A stretch of DNA of 64,000 nt. It comes from a virus. The translations under genes were made by a program, and so were the position numbers. How positions within the stretch are numbered: the stretch's first letter is position 1; each line of letters begins with the position of its first letter. The DNA lies in the IMG/VR virus record IMGVR_UViG_3300030450_002944, positions 17,308 through 81,307 of that record. One strand, 5' to 3'. Shown piece after piece: positions 28,585 through 38,464 of this stretch. Below the pieces are notes generated by a model that made no database searches, had not been told where the DNA came from, and saw only the letters and a program-made list of their open reading frames with translations.

Positions 28585-30462
28585 ATGGCTATATATAGAA
28601 GTGATCAATCACAATTAACATTTGCAGCTGAGGCTGCCCAAGGTGGTGACCCAGAAATGAACTCTGGAACTAGAGTTAGTAGTGGATGGTACGGAGATAT
28701 TAATGAAACAGACGGTGTTCCTGCAGGAAGTATTAGTTTCGCATTTAATAATGGTAACAATACTTTAAAAGTAGGGGATTTTATTCGTATTGGGGATGTA
28801 AATCCTAGTGGAACTGAACAAACTTCTGATGCGGCTGATGGAACAACTAACAGTGAATATGAATTACGAAGAGTAGAACATTTTGGAACAAGTAGTTCAT
28901 CAGGAACTATTTATTTAGATAGACCAACCGCATTTTTCCATGCTAATGATGATAAACTTGTAGAAGTAGAAGCAACTAGGACTACATGGGAACATACTTA
29001 TATAAATCGAATTCCGGGAGTATATGAATCAGTATCAGTACCTGATATAGCCCCTACAATTGAGCCTAGATATTATTTAGGTACAGCATCTAAAAGACAA
29101 GCAACAGAATTTTATGCTGGACAACAGGCTTATGCAGGATCTATTAGTGGAATGGTTGTATTAGATCCATCTGCTTTGAGATTCCCTATAGGAAAAATGG
29201 TATCAACAGCTAGTACAGCTGTGTCAAGTAGTCCTTTTGATTCTACTATTCAAACTGCAGCTAAGAAGGGGGATACGTTTATTAATTTTGCAACCCATAG
29301 TAATTTAGCAGACGATGAATATCTTCAAATTTCAGGTGGAACTGGTGATGTAGTAAGCAGTACAACTATTGGTAATGTAACAGGAAATTATGAAATTGTT
29401 AGAGTTAGAGATATAATTGGTTCAAGTTCAAGTACTATTGCCCATTTATATACTCCATTAAAGTTTGATCATGCAGCTGGAGAAACAGTAGGTGAAATTG
29501 ATGAAGCATCTACTGATAATGTATATACTCATATAATTACACCTGAAAATGATTTAGATACAATGACTTGGCATCTTCATATGAAAGATAGTGCAGAGTC
29601 AGAGGAAGCCCTAGCTAGTAGTCACCATTTTAATAGACGATATTATGGTGGTATGGTTGACTCAGCATCAATTACAGCCGAAGAAGGTGGATTATTAACA
29701 ATGGGTTGGGATACTGTAAACTTTATGGGTATGCTACATAACCAAAAGAATCAAGGAACTGTAAGTACTAATGAATATAATGGGGACTCATCTACAGCTG
29801 GTATGCCAAAATATGCCATAATGAATGATGTTGAATCAACAGATATAACCTTCCCTTCAAATAATCCATATTATTTCTCACAAGGATCAATTACTTTATT
29901 TGGACAAGAAGTTGCAAGAGTTAGAAACTTTAGTATAAGTATATCAAATGCAACAGAACCTAGATATTATATTTCAACTAGATATGGTAGGAATAGAGGA
30001 CCAAGTGAAATAAGAGAAGGTAGAAAATCTTATACAATGAGTTGCACATTAGCATTACCAGATACAGTTTTATCAAATGCTACTACATATACAGGGACAA
30101 CAGGAGCTTTAGAAATATTTAAGCAATTGATATTAGAAGGAAACTATGGAGCTGCGGCTGGAATGAATGGATTTGACTTAGAATTAACCTTTACTAGAGG
30201 TACTAATGATTATATTAAAATCACTACAAAGAAAACATCTACTCCACTGACCCCAGCCGATTTTGGAGATACTGCAGCAACGACTGGAATAAATAATCAG
30301 GGAGCTTTTATAACAAGTGCTCCACATAATGTTACTGGAGATGGTTCTGCAATGCAAGTAGATGTGGATATGGTATTAAGATCTATACAAATAGAAATTA
30401 AAGAGCCGTATACTGCCGCAACTACTACAGCAGATTCTATAACCGGAGCAATATATCCATAA
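28585..30462 (+). CDS. Major tail tube protein (625 aa)
   Basis: Beta-rich protein placed immediately before the gpG/gpGT chaperone pair, the standard position of the siphovirus tail tube subunit. Long for the family (usually 150-450 residues), probably because of inserted Ig-like or decoration domains. Segments such as TRTTWEHTYINRIPGVYES and the C-terminal VDMVLRSIQIEIKEPY fit tube-forming strands. A major capsid identity was considered and is less likely from gene order. Confidence 0.65.
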   Translation: MAIYRSDQSQLTFAAEAAQGGDPEMNSGTRVSSGWYGDINETDGVPAGSISFAFNNGNNTLKVGDFIRIGDVNPSGTEQTSDAADGTTNSEYELRRVEHFGTSSSSGTIYLDRPTAFFHANDDKLVEVEATRTTWEHTYINRIPGVYESVSVPDIAPTIEPRYYLGTASKRQATEFYAGQQAYAGSISGMVVLDPSALRFPIGKMVSTASTAVSSSPFDSTIQTAAKKGDTFINFATHSNLADDEYLQISGGTGDVVSSTTIGNVTGNYEIVRVRDIIGSSSSTIAHLYTPLKFDHAAGETVGEIDEASTDNVYTHIITPENDLDTMTWHLHMKDSAESEEALASSHHFNRRYYGGMVDSASITAEEGGLLTMGWDTVNFMGMLHNQKNQGTVSTNEYNGDSSTAGMPKYAIMNDVESTDITFPSNNPYYFSQGSITLFGQEVARVRNFSISISNATEPRYYISTRYGRNRGPSEIREGRKSYTMSCTLALPDTVLSNATTYTGTTGALEIFKQLILEGNYGAAAGMNGFDLELTFTRGTNDYIKITTKKTSTPLTPADFGDTAATTGINNQGAFITSAPHNVTGDGSAMQVDVDMVLRSIQIEIKEPYTAATTTADSITGAIYP

Positions 30463-30497
30463 AAATTAAATAGCAAAAGTAAAGTAAGGAGAGAATT

Positions 30498-30851
30498 ATG
30501 AGTTTCGATTTAGCGAAATATCAGATAGGTAATGAGCCTACTAAAATAACAGTAGAGATACCAGAAACTGGAGACTCATTTGAATTAACAGTAAAGAATT
30601 TAAGTTGGAGTAAACAAAATAGACTCCTCTCTAATTCAGTTATTATTTCAAAAGGGGGAGGAACATCTTTTGATGGTGATGCCTATGTAAAGAGTTATCT
30701 AAAAGAATATATTATAGAGGCTCCATGGGGTAAAACTACTGAAGCCTTCTTAGTATCGATTGATGAAAGATTAGGTAGAGCATTAGAAACTCTAGTGCCA
30801 AAACTTGATGATGAAGAAACAGTAGATACTGCAGAAGTAAAAAAAGAGTAG
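30498..30851 (+). CDS. Tail assembly chaperone, gpG-type (117 aa)
   Basis: Located between tail tube and tape-measure genes, like lambda G. Short beta N-terminus (PTKITVEIPETGDSFELTVK) and helical C-terminus. The last codons are GTA AAA AAA GAG TAG, containing the slippery heptamer A-AAA-AAA (30839-30845). Family role: coats the tape measure protein and recruits tube subunits during tail assembly. Confidence 0.75.
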   Translation: MSFDLAKYQIGNEPTKITVEIPETGDSFELTVKNLSWSKQNRLLSNSVIISKGGGTSFDGDAYVKSYLKEYIIEAPWGKTTEAFLVSIDERLGRALETLVPKLDDEETVDTAEVKKE

Positions 30852-31099
30852 ACGCTTATTTGAAAGGACAAAAGTCTAAGTTAGATGAAAAGTCCATGTT
30901 AGATATAGCATATTGGGTGACTATGATTAGACTTGTTCAAATGGGTATACCTTGGGAGGTAGCTATAGATTTAAGTAAACCAGATTTAAATCTAGTAATA
31001 GCAACTCTCACTTCTATGTCCGAAGTAAATGGGAATCAACAAACAGAATTAGACTTAGCAACAAATTATAGTGCTATGGCTAAACAATTTGGAGGATAA
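30498..31099 (+). CDS. Tail assembly chaperone frameshift product, gpGT-type (~200 aa)
   Basis: A -1 slip on A-AAA-AAA at 30839-30845 changes reading to AGA GTA GAC GCT TAT TTG and stays open to 31099. This fuses 116 residues of the gpG-type protein to an 84-residue T domain (LKGQKSKLDEKSMLDIAYW onward). The T-domain frame has only a TTG at 30860 and no good ribosome site, as expected if made by frameshifting. In lambda, gpGT bridges tape measure and tube protein. Confidence 0.75.
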
Positions 31100-31104
31100 T
31101 AATC

Positions 31105-32013
31105 GTGGTGTTTAAACGAATGGCAAAAGCTTTACCTAGTAGGGCTGGATTAAGTGCAATAGGATCTGCTTATAGAAAAGGCGGAGCTGCATCTGCATCT
31201 TATTCAGGCATTGGTACTGCTATGGCTTCTCCGTTTAAAGCCTTAGCTGAAACTGCAAAAGAGATGAAAAGTCCTGCAGGTAAGTTTTGGGGAGCTTTAA
31301 CTAAAAATAAAAGTATATTAGGAATTAATCTTGGTATTGGTTCACTCTTAAAACAATCTCAGGTATTTACTGGGGCAGTAAGTACAATTATGCAAATCAT
31401 TGGAGCTATGGTGGATGTTTTAATTGCACCTTGGATTGTTCCTTTATTTATACCATTAGCTAAAAAAATGGTTTCATTTATACCTAAAATTCGAGAATGG
31501 TCAGCGGATTTAGCTGAAAAATATGTTCCAAAAATTAAAGCTATATTTGATAATTTAGTTACTGGTGAAGGAACTCTTTGGGAAAGAATAGGAGAATTTA
31601 TTGGCGAGAGTTGGAATCTAATTTGGGAAGATACCGGACTATCAAAATGGTGGAATGAGCAAACAGGAATTTTAGGAGTATTTACAAAAACATTATCAGC
31701 TGCTGGTACAGGATTAGCAAAAGTGTATAATTTCTTTGCGAATATTGGAGAAGGTCCATTTAATAATTATTGGGCTAATATGGCTTGGAACGCAATTTCA
31801 GTATCTGCCTCATTTGCTGCTGGTCCAATGTCTAGCAGAGCTGTCAGTCGACTTTTTAACCTTTTAGAAAGTTTAATTGAAGGGGGAGATCCAGCACCTG
31901 ACTTTCCTCAAATACCAACATCACCTCCAGCCCCAGCTGCATTTCAAGATATATATGAAAAATCTGGTGTAGGACTAGGAGTAAGCTATGATCCATATGG
32001 GGGTAATGTATAA
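31105..32013 (+). CDS. Tape-measure-like protein A (302 aa)
   Basis: GTG start with GGAGG upstream. It sits where the tape measure gene follows G/GT. A central hydrophobic segment (residues about 88-118, MQIIGAMVDVLIAPWIVPLF) is typical of tape measure proteins. Paralogous to the next gene: shared MVFK start, KFWGALTKNKSILGIN/KFWSILSKNKTILGIN and LLKQSQVFTGA/FLKQSQVFTGA. At 302 residues it is very short for a tape measure, implying a short tail or shared duty with its twin. Confidence 0.65.
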   Translation: MVFKRMAKALPSRAGLSAIGSAYRKGGAASASYSGIGTAMASPFKALAETAKEMKSPAGKFWGALTKNKSILGINLGIGSLLKQSQVFTGAVSTIMQIIGAMVDVLIAPWIVPLFIPLAKKMVSFIPKIREWSADLAEKYVPKIKAIFDNLVTGEGTLWERIGEFIGESWNLIWEDTGLSKWWNEQTGILGVFTKTLSAAGTGLAKVYNFFANIGEGPFNNYWANMAWNAISVSASFAAGPMSSRAVSRLFNLLESLIEGGDPAPDFPQIPTSPPAPAAFQDIYEKSGVGLGVSYDPYGGNV

Positions 32014-33053
32014 TGGTATTTAAAGCAGCAGGAGCAGGAATTAGAGGTGTTAAGGGCACATATCAATTTGGAAAAAGAATGCATAAAGAGGTAGGTCGTG
32101 CTCATAGAACAGGTGGGAGAGCATCAGCAGCTTATAAAGCAGCCGGAATGCTTGCAAGTGGTCCCGGAAAACTTGTAGCCGAATCTGCTAAAGATGTACT
32201 AAAACCGAGTGGTAAATTTTGGTCAATATTATCTAAAAATAAAACTATATTAGGAATAAATGTAGGTGTTGGGGCATTTTTAAAACAATCTCAGGTATTT
32301 ACTGGAGCTATCAGCTCTATTTTACAAATTGTTGGAGCTATGGTTGACGTATTGATAGCTCCTTGGTTAATACCATTAATTATTCCATTAGCTAAAAAAA
32401 TGGCATCAGCCATTCCAAAAATTCAAGAATGGTCACAAGCATTAGCAGATAAATATGTTCCAATTATTAAGGATAAACTTAGTGCAATTTGGAATGGTGA
32501 AGGAAGCTTTATGGGTAAAATCTGGGATTCTATAAAAGGTGTAATTAATATAGTATGGACAGAAAGTGGTTTACAAAAATGGTGGCAAGAGGCAGAAGGT
32601 ATAATGGGATTTTTTAGAACCACTGTTGAGGCTACAGTTGGTATATTACGATTTATGGGATTAATTGAAAAACCAGCAGTTCAAATGACTCAGGGAGATA
32701 TGGATAGAGAGGCATTTGGAGCTAAATATAAAGATGCAGCTTATGAAAGATCTCATCAAGAAGGATTAGCCTTTGAGGGTCGCTGGGCATATTATACTGG
32801 GCATATGGAAAGATATGGAAATATGTACGACTCAGGTAAAAATGAATGGTCAGGTACTGATTATGGTGGTTTTGGGACAGGACCCGGATTTGCTAACGTA
32901 CCCGGAGGAGCTGGTGGAGTAATGGCTCCTGCAAATAGTTTAGCCCAAACGATTCAAAAATCACATACACAAAATTCAGCTGAAGGTATAGAAAAAGTCT
33001 TAGAGTGGTTAACAGATCCAGCAGGGATTTTCAGTAATTGGAAACCATGGTAA
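32013..33053 (+). CDS. Tape-measure-like protein B (346 aa)
   Basis: Second copy of the preceding gene, overlapping it by one base (TAATGG). The two align through residues about 45-200, sharing SQVFTGAxSxxxQIxGAMVD, IAPW, IPLAKKM and the EWS-LA-KYVP helix; the C-termini differ (here Gly/Tyr-rich). The pair is a tandem duplication that has diverged. It may form a mixed tail core, or one copy may have taken a baseplate or membrane-insertion role. Confidence 0.65.
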   Translation: MVFKAAGAGIRGVKGTYQFGKRMHKEVGRAHRTGGRASAAYKAAGMLASGPGKLVAESAKDVLKPSGKFWSILSKNKTILGINVGVGAFLKQSQVFTGAISSILQIVGAMVDVLIAPWLIPLIIPLAKKMASAIPKIQEWSQALADKYVPIIKDKLSAIWNGEGSFMGKIWDSIKGVINIVWTESGLQKWWQEAEGIMGFFRTTVEATVGILRFMGLIEKPAVQMTQGDMDREAFGAKYKDAAYERSHQEGLAFEGRWAYYTGHMERYGNMYDSGKNEWSGTDYGGFGTGPGFANVPGGAGGVMAPANSLAQTIQKSHTQNSAEGIEKVLEWLTDPAGIFSNWKPW

Positions 33054-33075
33054 AATTTAAATAAGGAGATAAATT

Positions 33076-33618
33076 ATGGCAGAAGGAACATTATCAATAT
33101 TATTAAGAGACGGAACACATGCATCAGCAGCTAAAAGATTAGCTTTAAAATGTGAAAATATAACTGTAAATATTGGACGTACTCCAATCCAAGTACCTAT
33201 ACCTACAAATAGTCCATATCTTATTGATTTAGGTATAGTAAGACCCACTATTTCAGTTAGTGGACTAGTAGATAATATTGGAGGAGATACAAGTAATACC
33301 ACATCAGTTGTTGGTGGAATGTCAAGTTTTTCATATAATGATGGCTCAAGTAGTCAAACTTATTATATTCCATATAAAAATTTCTTAGAAGAATTTTGCT
33401 GTGAAGAAATGTATTCTGATGATAATTTAATTCAAATACAAATAGGTGATACTACAAGACCACTGTATACATCAAGTACAAATTTTTCAACGGGTGGTGC
33501 AACTTATCATGTTGCAATACAAAGTGCTAACTTTACTCAGACACCGGGATTAGAAGATAGATGGCAATTTGCAATTCAATTTGTGTCTAAAACTGCAAGT
33601 CACATTGACTTTGCGTAG
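33076..33618 (+). CDS. Distal tail / baseplate-type protein (180 aa)
   Basis: Beta-rich soluble protein directly after the tape-measure-like genes and before the hub, the slot of distal tail (Dit-like) proteins. Starts MAEGTLSILLRDGTHASAAK; a CC pair near residue 109 could be structural. AAGGAG precedes the ATG. Assigned by order; no motif proves the fold. Confidence 0.6.
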   Translation: MAEGTLSILLRDGTHASAAKRLALKCENITVNIGRTPIQVPIPTNSPYLIDLGIVRPTISVSGLVDNIGGDTSNTTSVVGGMSSFSYNDGSSSQTYYIPYKNFLEEFCCEEMYSDDNLIQIQIGDTTRPLYTSSTNFSTGGATYHVAIQSANFTQTPGLEDRWQFAIQFVSKTASHIDFA

Positions 33619-33626
33619 GAGAATTT

Positions 33627-36600
33627 ATGGCTATATCAAATGCAAATAAGAAAATAGAGCTTTATTATTGGATTGGAGATAATTCTAATTACGATCCTGA
33701 TGATTCAGGTACAACTAGTAGATGGTTAAGAGCCAATACTTCAGAGGGTAAAAATGCTGTTCTATCAGTTGATTATGAACATGCATTAGGTAAACCAGCA
33801 ACTGCAAAAGTAACATTACAAAATGGTGTACCTAATTTTAAAGCTGGAGATGCAGATAGTTATTCATCTGTTTTTGCAAGTCTACCTGCTGCGGATGATG
33901 GAGGTTCAGCAAGTCCTGTATTTACAGATTTTATGCGAGTAAAACTGGTAGATATAAATACTAAACTTGTTATTTTATATGGACGTATATATGATATTAA
34001 GAATGAATATAATAACTTTGAAGGAAATACTTGTAAATTAGTAATTAAAGATGAATTAGAAGTATTACGAGGAATTTATTCATCAGAATTACCAGATCAA
34101 TCATATACTGGTGGATCAACAAAACGATCAACCATGATAAAAACTAATATTTTAGCCAATTCAGCGTGGAATACTCCAGCTGCTGACGCTCTTAAAGTAG
34201 ATACTTCTGATGGAGATAGATTTGAAGACTCAATATCGGAATATGGAACAACTGGAGTCTTAAAGCTTAAAAAATCTGGTAATAATATATTAAATGAAAT
34301 TGCAATTATAGCTAGAGCAGATCCAAATGATATTACAAGCGGAGACGATAGAAGAGCGAAATCTTTTGGATATGATTATTATTTAGATGCTAACCAAACT
34401 CAAATGGATGTGTCTAGTATTAATAGTGTTATATATGATGTTACAGCTCCAGCAAGTGCTCATTTAAATTATTTTAAACGAGGTAGTCGAACAGCGACTC
34501 CAGCAACATATGGATTAACTGTTGAGTTACCAAATGCAGCATTTACCCCTACAGGACAAAAACTTCCAATGCTACAAGATTTTAGTTTTGATAGACCAAA
34601 ACATGAGGTTTATACAGAAGCTCAAGTTACTGGAATATTTAAAGGTAATATAAAATCAACAAAAACTTTTGAATCGATCATCGTTTCTGGTATGAGCTCT
34701 GGACATGAATTTGATTATGAAGGTAAACCATTTTCTACAGGATTTGAAGGTGGTACTCCATCAGCTACTGCAGACTCATTAACATCTGAATACTTAGATG
34801 AGTATACTGCAGATGGAAGTAGTAAAGTTCATGATGATATATGTAAAGTACAATGGCAATCAGATACAGGAACTGGAACTAAATATTTATTAATCTCTGA
34901 TTTAACTAGTGACTTTCCAGAGGGTACAACGCAAGTAATGTTAAAGGGAGCATCATCTGGTAGATCATGTTTATTTACTCCAAGTACAGGAAGATTAAGA
35001 AATAAAACAGGAGTCAAAAGAACTTTTAAAACTCAATGGGGTTTAGATGGAGAACCTGCAAGTGCAGCTGGAAGTGGAGCCACTTATGATCGAGCTAGAG
35101 AACGATTAGCAACTATTTTATCAAGAGCAGGAGGAACTGGAACTGAAATAATTAGAGGTAGTTTTAGTATACCTCAATATCCTTCTTATTATAAAGATGT
35201 TACCCCAACTTCTACATCCTCGACTGTTTGTAATACATCGGTTAATTTAGAAACTTATGGTGTTAAAAAAGGTATGCCAATAGGAATTTTAGATTCTAAT
35301 AGTAACTTTATGGAATATCATAGCTATGCTTCTGCAACAGCGTCTGGTGCAATAACTGTTGGGGATGCTCCTACGAAAAGTGATCCTACAGCAACACATG
35401 GATGGACAGCAAGTACAGCTCAATTTTCAGGTGCTATAACTGCAAGAGCACAGGTTCCAGTACGAGCTGGGGATTTAATAAAAGTCATAAATAAAATAGA
35501 GAATATTAATACTGATATGTTAGTAACTAAGGTTAGTTACATGGAAGGACCGGGAGTACAAAATGCAAGAATAGAAGTTGTAGGGGAACAAGCAGCTCTT
35601 GCAGGTAGAGTACCAAAAACTACTTCAAATAATATGCCAGAAGAGTTTGGAGCTAGTGGTGAAGTTAATCTAACAGGAAATTATTCTACCACGTTCTCAA
35701 AAGATGGTGATAATAGTGTAATTGAATTTACTGCAGCTACCAGAAATACAGTAACTTGGACTGCAGGATTACTAAATTTGGAAGATGGGCAACCTTTAGA
35801 AACTAATGTTAATAGCTTTGCTATTGGATCAGGTACTACTGGAACTATGAGTGAATTTAATACTAGCAGTGCTTCTACTAGAGCTGATACAACTTATGTT
35901 GTGTATCTAGATCTAGATGTATCTAAAACAGCTTTACAAGTAACTACTCAAACTTTATATGCACAAGTAGATGATTCTAATACAACAATAATAGCATTAT
36001 GTAAAGCAACAGAAAGTGATTCAGGTGCAGCTTCATTAGGTTTGTCAGAATTTGTAGCTACAAATACTTCATCAACACCATTAGCATTGGGTAGAAGTAA
36101 CGTAATTACTGGAAGTCAATTCCAAACTGCAATCGCAACAGATGGTACTAATTCAGCTACAGCCAGTTCTTCAGAGGGTAGAATTGTAATTCTAGATGAT
36201 AAAATAATTATTCATGACGGAGCCAGTACCACCAAACATCTTCAATGGTATAAAGCTGGAACTGAAATTGCTTTTATAGGACATTCAGTAGATTCTGGTA
36301 CACCCAAGTTTGAGGGTATGTATGTAATAAATTATGATAATACCTCTAGTCCTGAAAGTAGAAATCTAACTTTATGGTCTCAAAATGGTAAAACAGTTCT
36401 AAGAGGTGGTTTAGGTGTTGATGTAGTTACTGGAAATCTAAATATTCAACATGCTGCCTCATCTGGTGATGTTCCAAACCTTTCGTTTTCTAACCAAGCT
36501 ACAGGCACTCTAAGATGGCGTATAGGAGTAGATGGTGATGATTCAGATAAAATGAAATGGGATTGGCAAGACCTTGTAGGTGATGCAACCAAGATGACAT

Positions 36601-37655
36601 TAGATTCATCAGGTAATCTCTATGTTGGACCTTCAGGAAGCTTCGCTGGATTTTATTCATGGCTAAATGATCAAAATACATACATGGATAATCCAGCAGC
36701 TGACCAGCTGAGAATTGTAACTGGTGGAACACAAAATACTCTATTTGAAGCTGGTAATATATATGTTGGACCGGGTGGAGGTTTTAGTGGTGTTTATACA
36801 TGGCTAAATGACACTAATACATACATAGATAATCCACAAGCCGATACTATAAGATTAATGACTGGTGGAACACAAAATACTCACTTTGAAGCTGGTAATA
36901 TATATGTTGGAGCTGGTGGAGATTTTGGAGGTGCTTATACATGGATTTATGATCCAAATACATATATATCAAACCCATCAGCAGATAGAATAGCTCTTTA
37001 TACTGGTGGAACATTAAATGCCACTTTTGAAGCCAATAATATATATATAGGACCGAGTGGAGATTTTGGAGGTGCTTATACATGGTTTTATGATCCAGAT
37101 ACTTCTATACAAAACCCATCAGCTGATCTTATGAGAATTAATGTTGGGGGTGATACACTTGCAGAGTTTAGAGAGTCCGGGGGGTCATATTTTACAGGTA
37201 TAAATCAAGCTTATAATGGTTCATATAATTTCATAGTTGCCGGAAGTGTTGCTAAAACAACTGCAGGTACAGTATGGACATCAACTTCAGATGATAGATT
37301 AAAACAAGATATAGCCTCAATTACTAATGCAACTGATGTCTTAAAAACATTAAATCCTGTTGAATATAACTGGAAAGATGAGTGGAAAGATGCAGAAGCA
37401 TCTATACCCAATCATAAAGTACATGGATTTTTAGCTAGTGAATACGAAGATACTTTTTCTGATTTCGTAGACACTACAGATATGAAACTAATTAAAAGAA
37501 CAGATGATAGTTATAGACAATCAAATGAAGTAGAAGAAAATGAAACAATTATCTATGACAATATTAAATTTATAAATACTGACTCATTAGTACCGCATTT
37601 AGTTGCGGCAATAAAAGAACTAGATGCTAGAATAGCTAGCTTAGAAGGAGGATAA
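33627..37655 (+). CDS. Tail hub fused to fibre with S74 self-cleaving chaperone (1342 aa)
   Basis: The N-terminal 650 residues look like a tail hub/Tal protein (YDIKNEYNNFEGNTCKLVIK, later RAQVPVRAGDLIKVINKIEN). The middle carries four 47-residue repeats starting near residues 996-1137 (141-nt period from 36612: GNLYVGPSG, GNIYVGPGG, GNIYVGAGG, NNIYIGPSG). The C-terminal 125 residues are a peptidase S74 intramolecular chaperone domain: TSDDRLKQDI carries the Ser1221/Lys1226 dyad, then LNPVEYNWKDE, and the end LVPHLVAAIKELDARI forms its coiled coil. The domain trimerises the fibre, then cuts itself off. Confidence 0.85.
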   Translation: MAISNANKKIELYYWIGDNSNYDPDDSGTTSRWLRANTSEGKNAVLSVDYEHALGKPATAKVTLQNGVPNFKAGDADSYSSVFASLPAADDGGSASPVFTDFMRVKLVDINTKLVILYGRIYDIKNEYNNFEGNTCKLVIKDELEVLRGIYSSELPDQSYTGGSTKRSTMIKTNILANSAWNTPAADALKVDTSDGDRFEDSISEYGTTGVLKLKKSGNNILNEIAIIARADPNDITSGDDRRAKSFGYDYYLDANQTQMDVSSINSVIYDVTAPASAHLNYFKRGSRTATPATYGLTVELPNAAFTPTGQKLPMLQDFSFDRPKHEVYTEAQVTGIFKGNIKSTKTFESIIVSGMSSGHEFDYEGKPFSTGFEGGTPSATADSLTSEYLDEYTADGSSKVHDDICKVQWQSDTGTGTKYLLISDLTSDFPEGTTQVMLKGASSGRSCLFTPSTGRLRNKTGVKRTFKTQWGLDGEPASAAGSGATYDRARERLATILSRAGGTGTEIIRGSFSIPQYPSYYKDVTPTSTSSTVCNTSVNLETYGVKKGMPIGILDSNSNFMEYHSYASATASGAITVGDAPTKSDPTATHGWTASTAQFSGAITARAQVPVRAGDLIKVINKIENINTDMLVTKVSYMEGPGVQNARIEVVGEQAALAGRVPKTTSNNMPEEFGASGEVNLTGNYSTTFSKDGDNSVIEFTAATRNTVTWTAGLLNLEDGQPLETNVNSFAIGSGTTGTMSEFNTSSASTRADTTYVVYLDLDVSKTALQVTTQTLYAQVDDSNTTIIALCKATESDSGAASLGLSEFVATNTSSTPLALGRSNVITGSQFQTAIATDGTNSATASSSEGRIVILDDKIIIHDGASTTKHLQWYKAGTEIAFIGHSVDSGTPKFEGMYVINYDNTSSPESRNLTLWSQNGKTVLRGGLGVDVVTGNLNIQHAASSGDVPNLSFSNQATGTLRWRIGVDGDDSDKMKWDWQDLVGDATKMTLDSSGNLYVGPSGSFAGFYSWLNDQNTYMDNPAADQLRIVTGGTQNTLFEAGNIYVGPGGGFSGVYTWLNDTNTYIDNPQADTIRLMTGGTQNTHFEAGNIYVGAGGDFGGAYTWIYDPNTYISNPSADRIALYTGGTLNATFEANNIYIGPSGDFGGAYTWFYDPDTSIQNPSADLMRINVGGDTLAEFRESGGSYFTGINQAYNGSYNFIVAGSVAKTTAGTVWTSTSDDRLKQDIASITNATDVLKTLNPVEYNWKDEWKDAEASIPNHKVHGFLASEYEDTFSDFVDTTDMKLIKRTDDSYRQSNEVEENETIIYDNIKFINTDSLVPHLVAAIKELDARIASLEGG

Positions 37656-37656
37656 A

Positions 37657-37848
37657 ATGCCAGACGTAACAGTGTCATTTACAGATGCACAATGGACAAG
37701 AGTAGTTGCAGCATCATCTCAAATTAAAGGAATGTTAAATGATGGAACAGATGTGGATGCAGATTATTTAGCCGCTGATTTCAAGAAGAAAATAGAGGCT
37801 ATCGTTAAAGAATATGAAAGACAACAAGCATCCGTTGATGACTTCTAA
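37657..37848 (+). CDS. Hypothetical tail-operon protein (63 aa)
   Basis: Small helical protein one base after the hub-fibre gene, with GGAGG as ribosome site. Begins MPDVTVSFTDAQWTRVVAAS; such small proteins often follow fibre genes in environmental phages, with no known role. Confidence 0.7.
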   Translation: MPDVTVSFTDAQWTRVVAASSQIKGMLNDGTDVDADYLAADFKKKIEAIVKEYERQQASVDDF

Positions 37849-38223
37849 ATGAAGCTTACTACTAAAGTAATTAAATATAGGACTAGAAATCCTTTGATGT
37901 CAACACATCAAATTTCAAGAGAAACTGGAGTTTCATATTCTTGGGTACATGCTATATTAAAGAAAGCAAATCTATCAACAAACCCACCCAAAAGAAATAA
38001 GAGTTCTCGTATATGTCCTGAATGTAATGAACTCTTTACATCAAGACGTAAATTTTGTAGTTCTGAGTGTAAATATAATTATCAGCGTCCTGTGTTTGAA
38101 TGCCATTACTGCCATTCTAAATTTCGTAGATTACGAAAAGATGTGGTTAGATCTATTAAAAAAGGCTCAAAACACATATTTTGTGATATAAAATGTTGGA
38201 ATAGATATAGGAGAGTAGAGTAA
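37849..38223 (+). CDS. Helix-turn-helix plus two zinc-finger protein (124 aa)
   Basis: Residues 10-45 read as a homeodomain-like helix-turn-helix (STHQISRETGVSYSWVHAIL). Two Cys4-type fingers follow: CPECNELF...FCSSEC and CHYCHSKF...FCDIKC. Probable DNA-binding protein, perhaps a regulator or a relic of a homing-type endonuclease without its catalytic part. ATG begins right after the previous stop. Confidence 0.7.
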   Translation: MKLTTKVIKYRTRNPLMSTHQISRETGVSYSWVHAILKKANLSTNPPKRNKSSRICPECNELFTSRRKFCSSECKYNYQRPVFECHYCHSKFRRLRKDVVRSIKKGSKHIFCDIKCWNRYRRVE

Positions 38224-38429
38224 TGCCAACTTATGAATATAAATGCAATAATGAAAAATGTTCTGAATACTTCGAGAAAATTCAGAAGTTCACCTCTAAG
38301 GCTGTAGCCAAATGCCCTAGCTGTAGTACAAAAGCAACCAGATTAATCAGTGGGGTTGCTGTCCAATTCAAAGGTTCTGGGTGGTATTCAACAGCAAATA
38401 GAAGTTCAAAAGAGTCAGATTCCGATTAA
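38223..38429 (+). CDS. FmdB-family zinc ribbon protein (68 aa)
   Basis: Starts MPTYEYKCNN, then CSEYFEKIQ and CPSCSTKATRLISG, the standard pattern of the FmdB/CxxC_CxxC_SSSS zinc ribbon family, ending in a Ser-rich tail. Family members are small regulatory proteins of unclear action, common in bacteria and phages. Coupled to the preceding DNA-binding gene by a TAATG overlap. Confidence 0.8.
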   Translation: MPTYEYKCNNEKCSEYFEKIQKFTSKAVAKCPSCSTKATRLISGVAVQFKGSGWYSTANRSSKESDSD

Positions 38430-38434
38430 AAAGC

Positions 38435-38464
38435 TTGACTTGGCTACCCCCAATATGATATAAT
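38435..38464 (+). promoter_or_regulatory. Sigma70-type promoter P9
   Basis: TTGACT (38435-38440), 18-bp spacer ending in ATATGA, TATAAT (38459-38464). Begins the Hsp20-sigma-replication operon. Confidence 0.85.

Noticed and set aside
28585-30462. Major capsid protein
   Set aside because: The size would fit, but the gene lies between connector and G/GT chaperone genes, where the tail tube subunit belongs, and no protease or scaffold precedes it.
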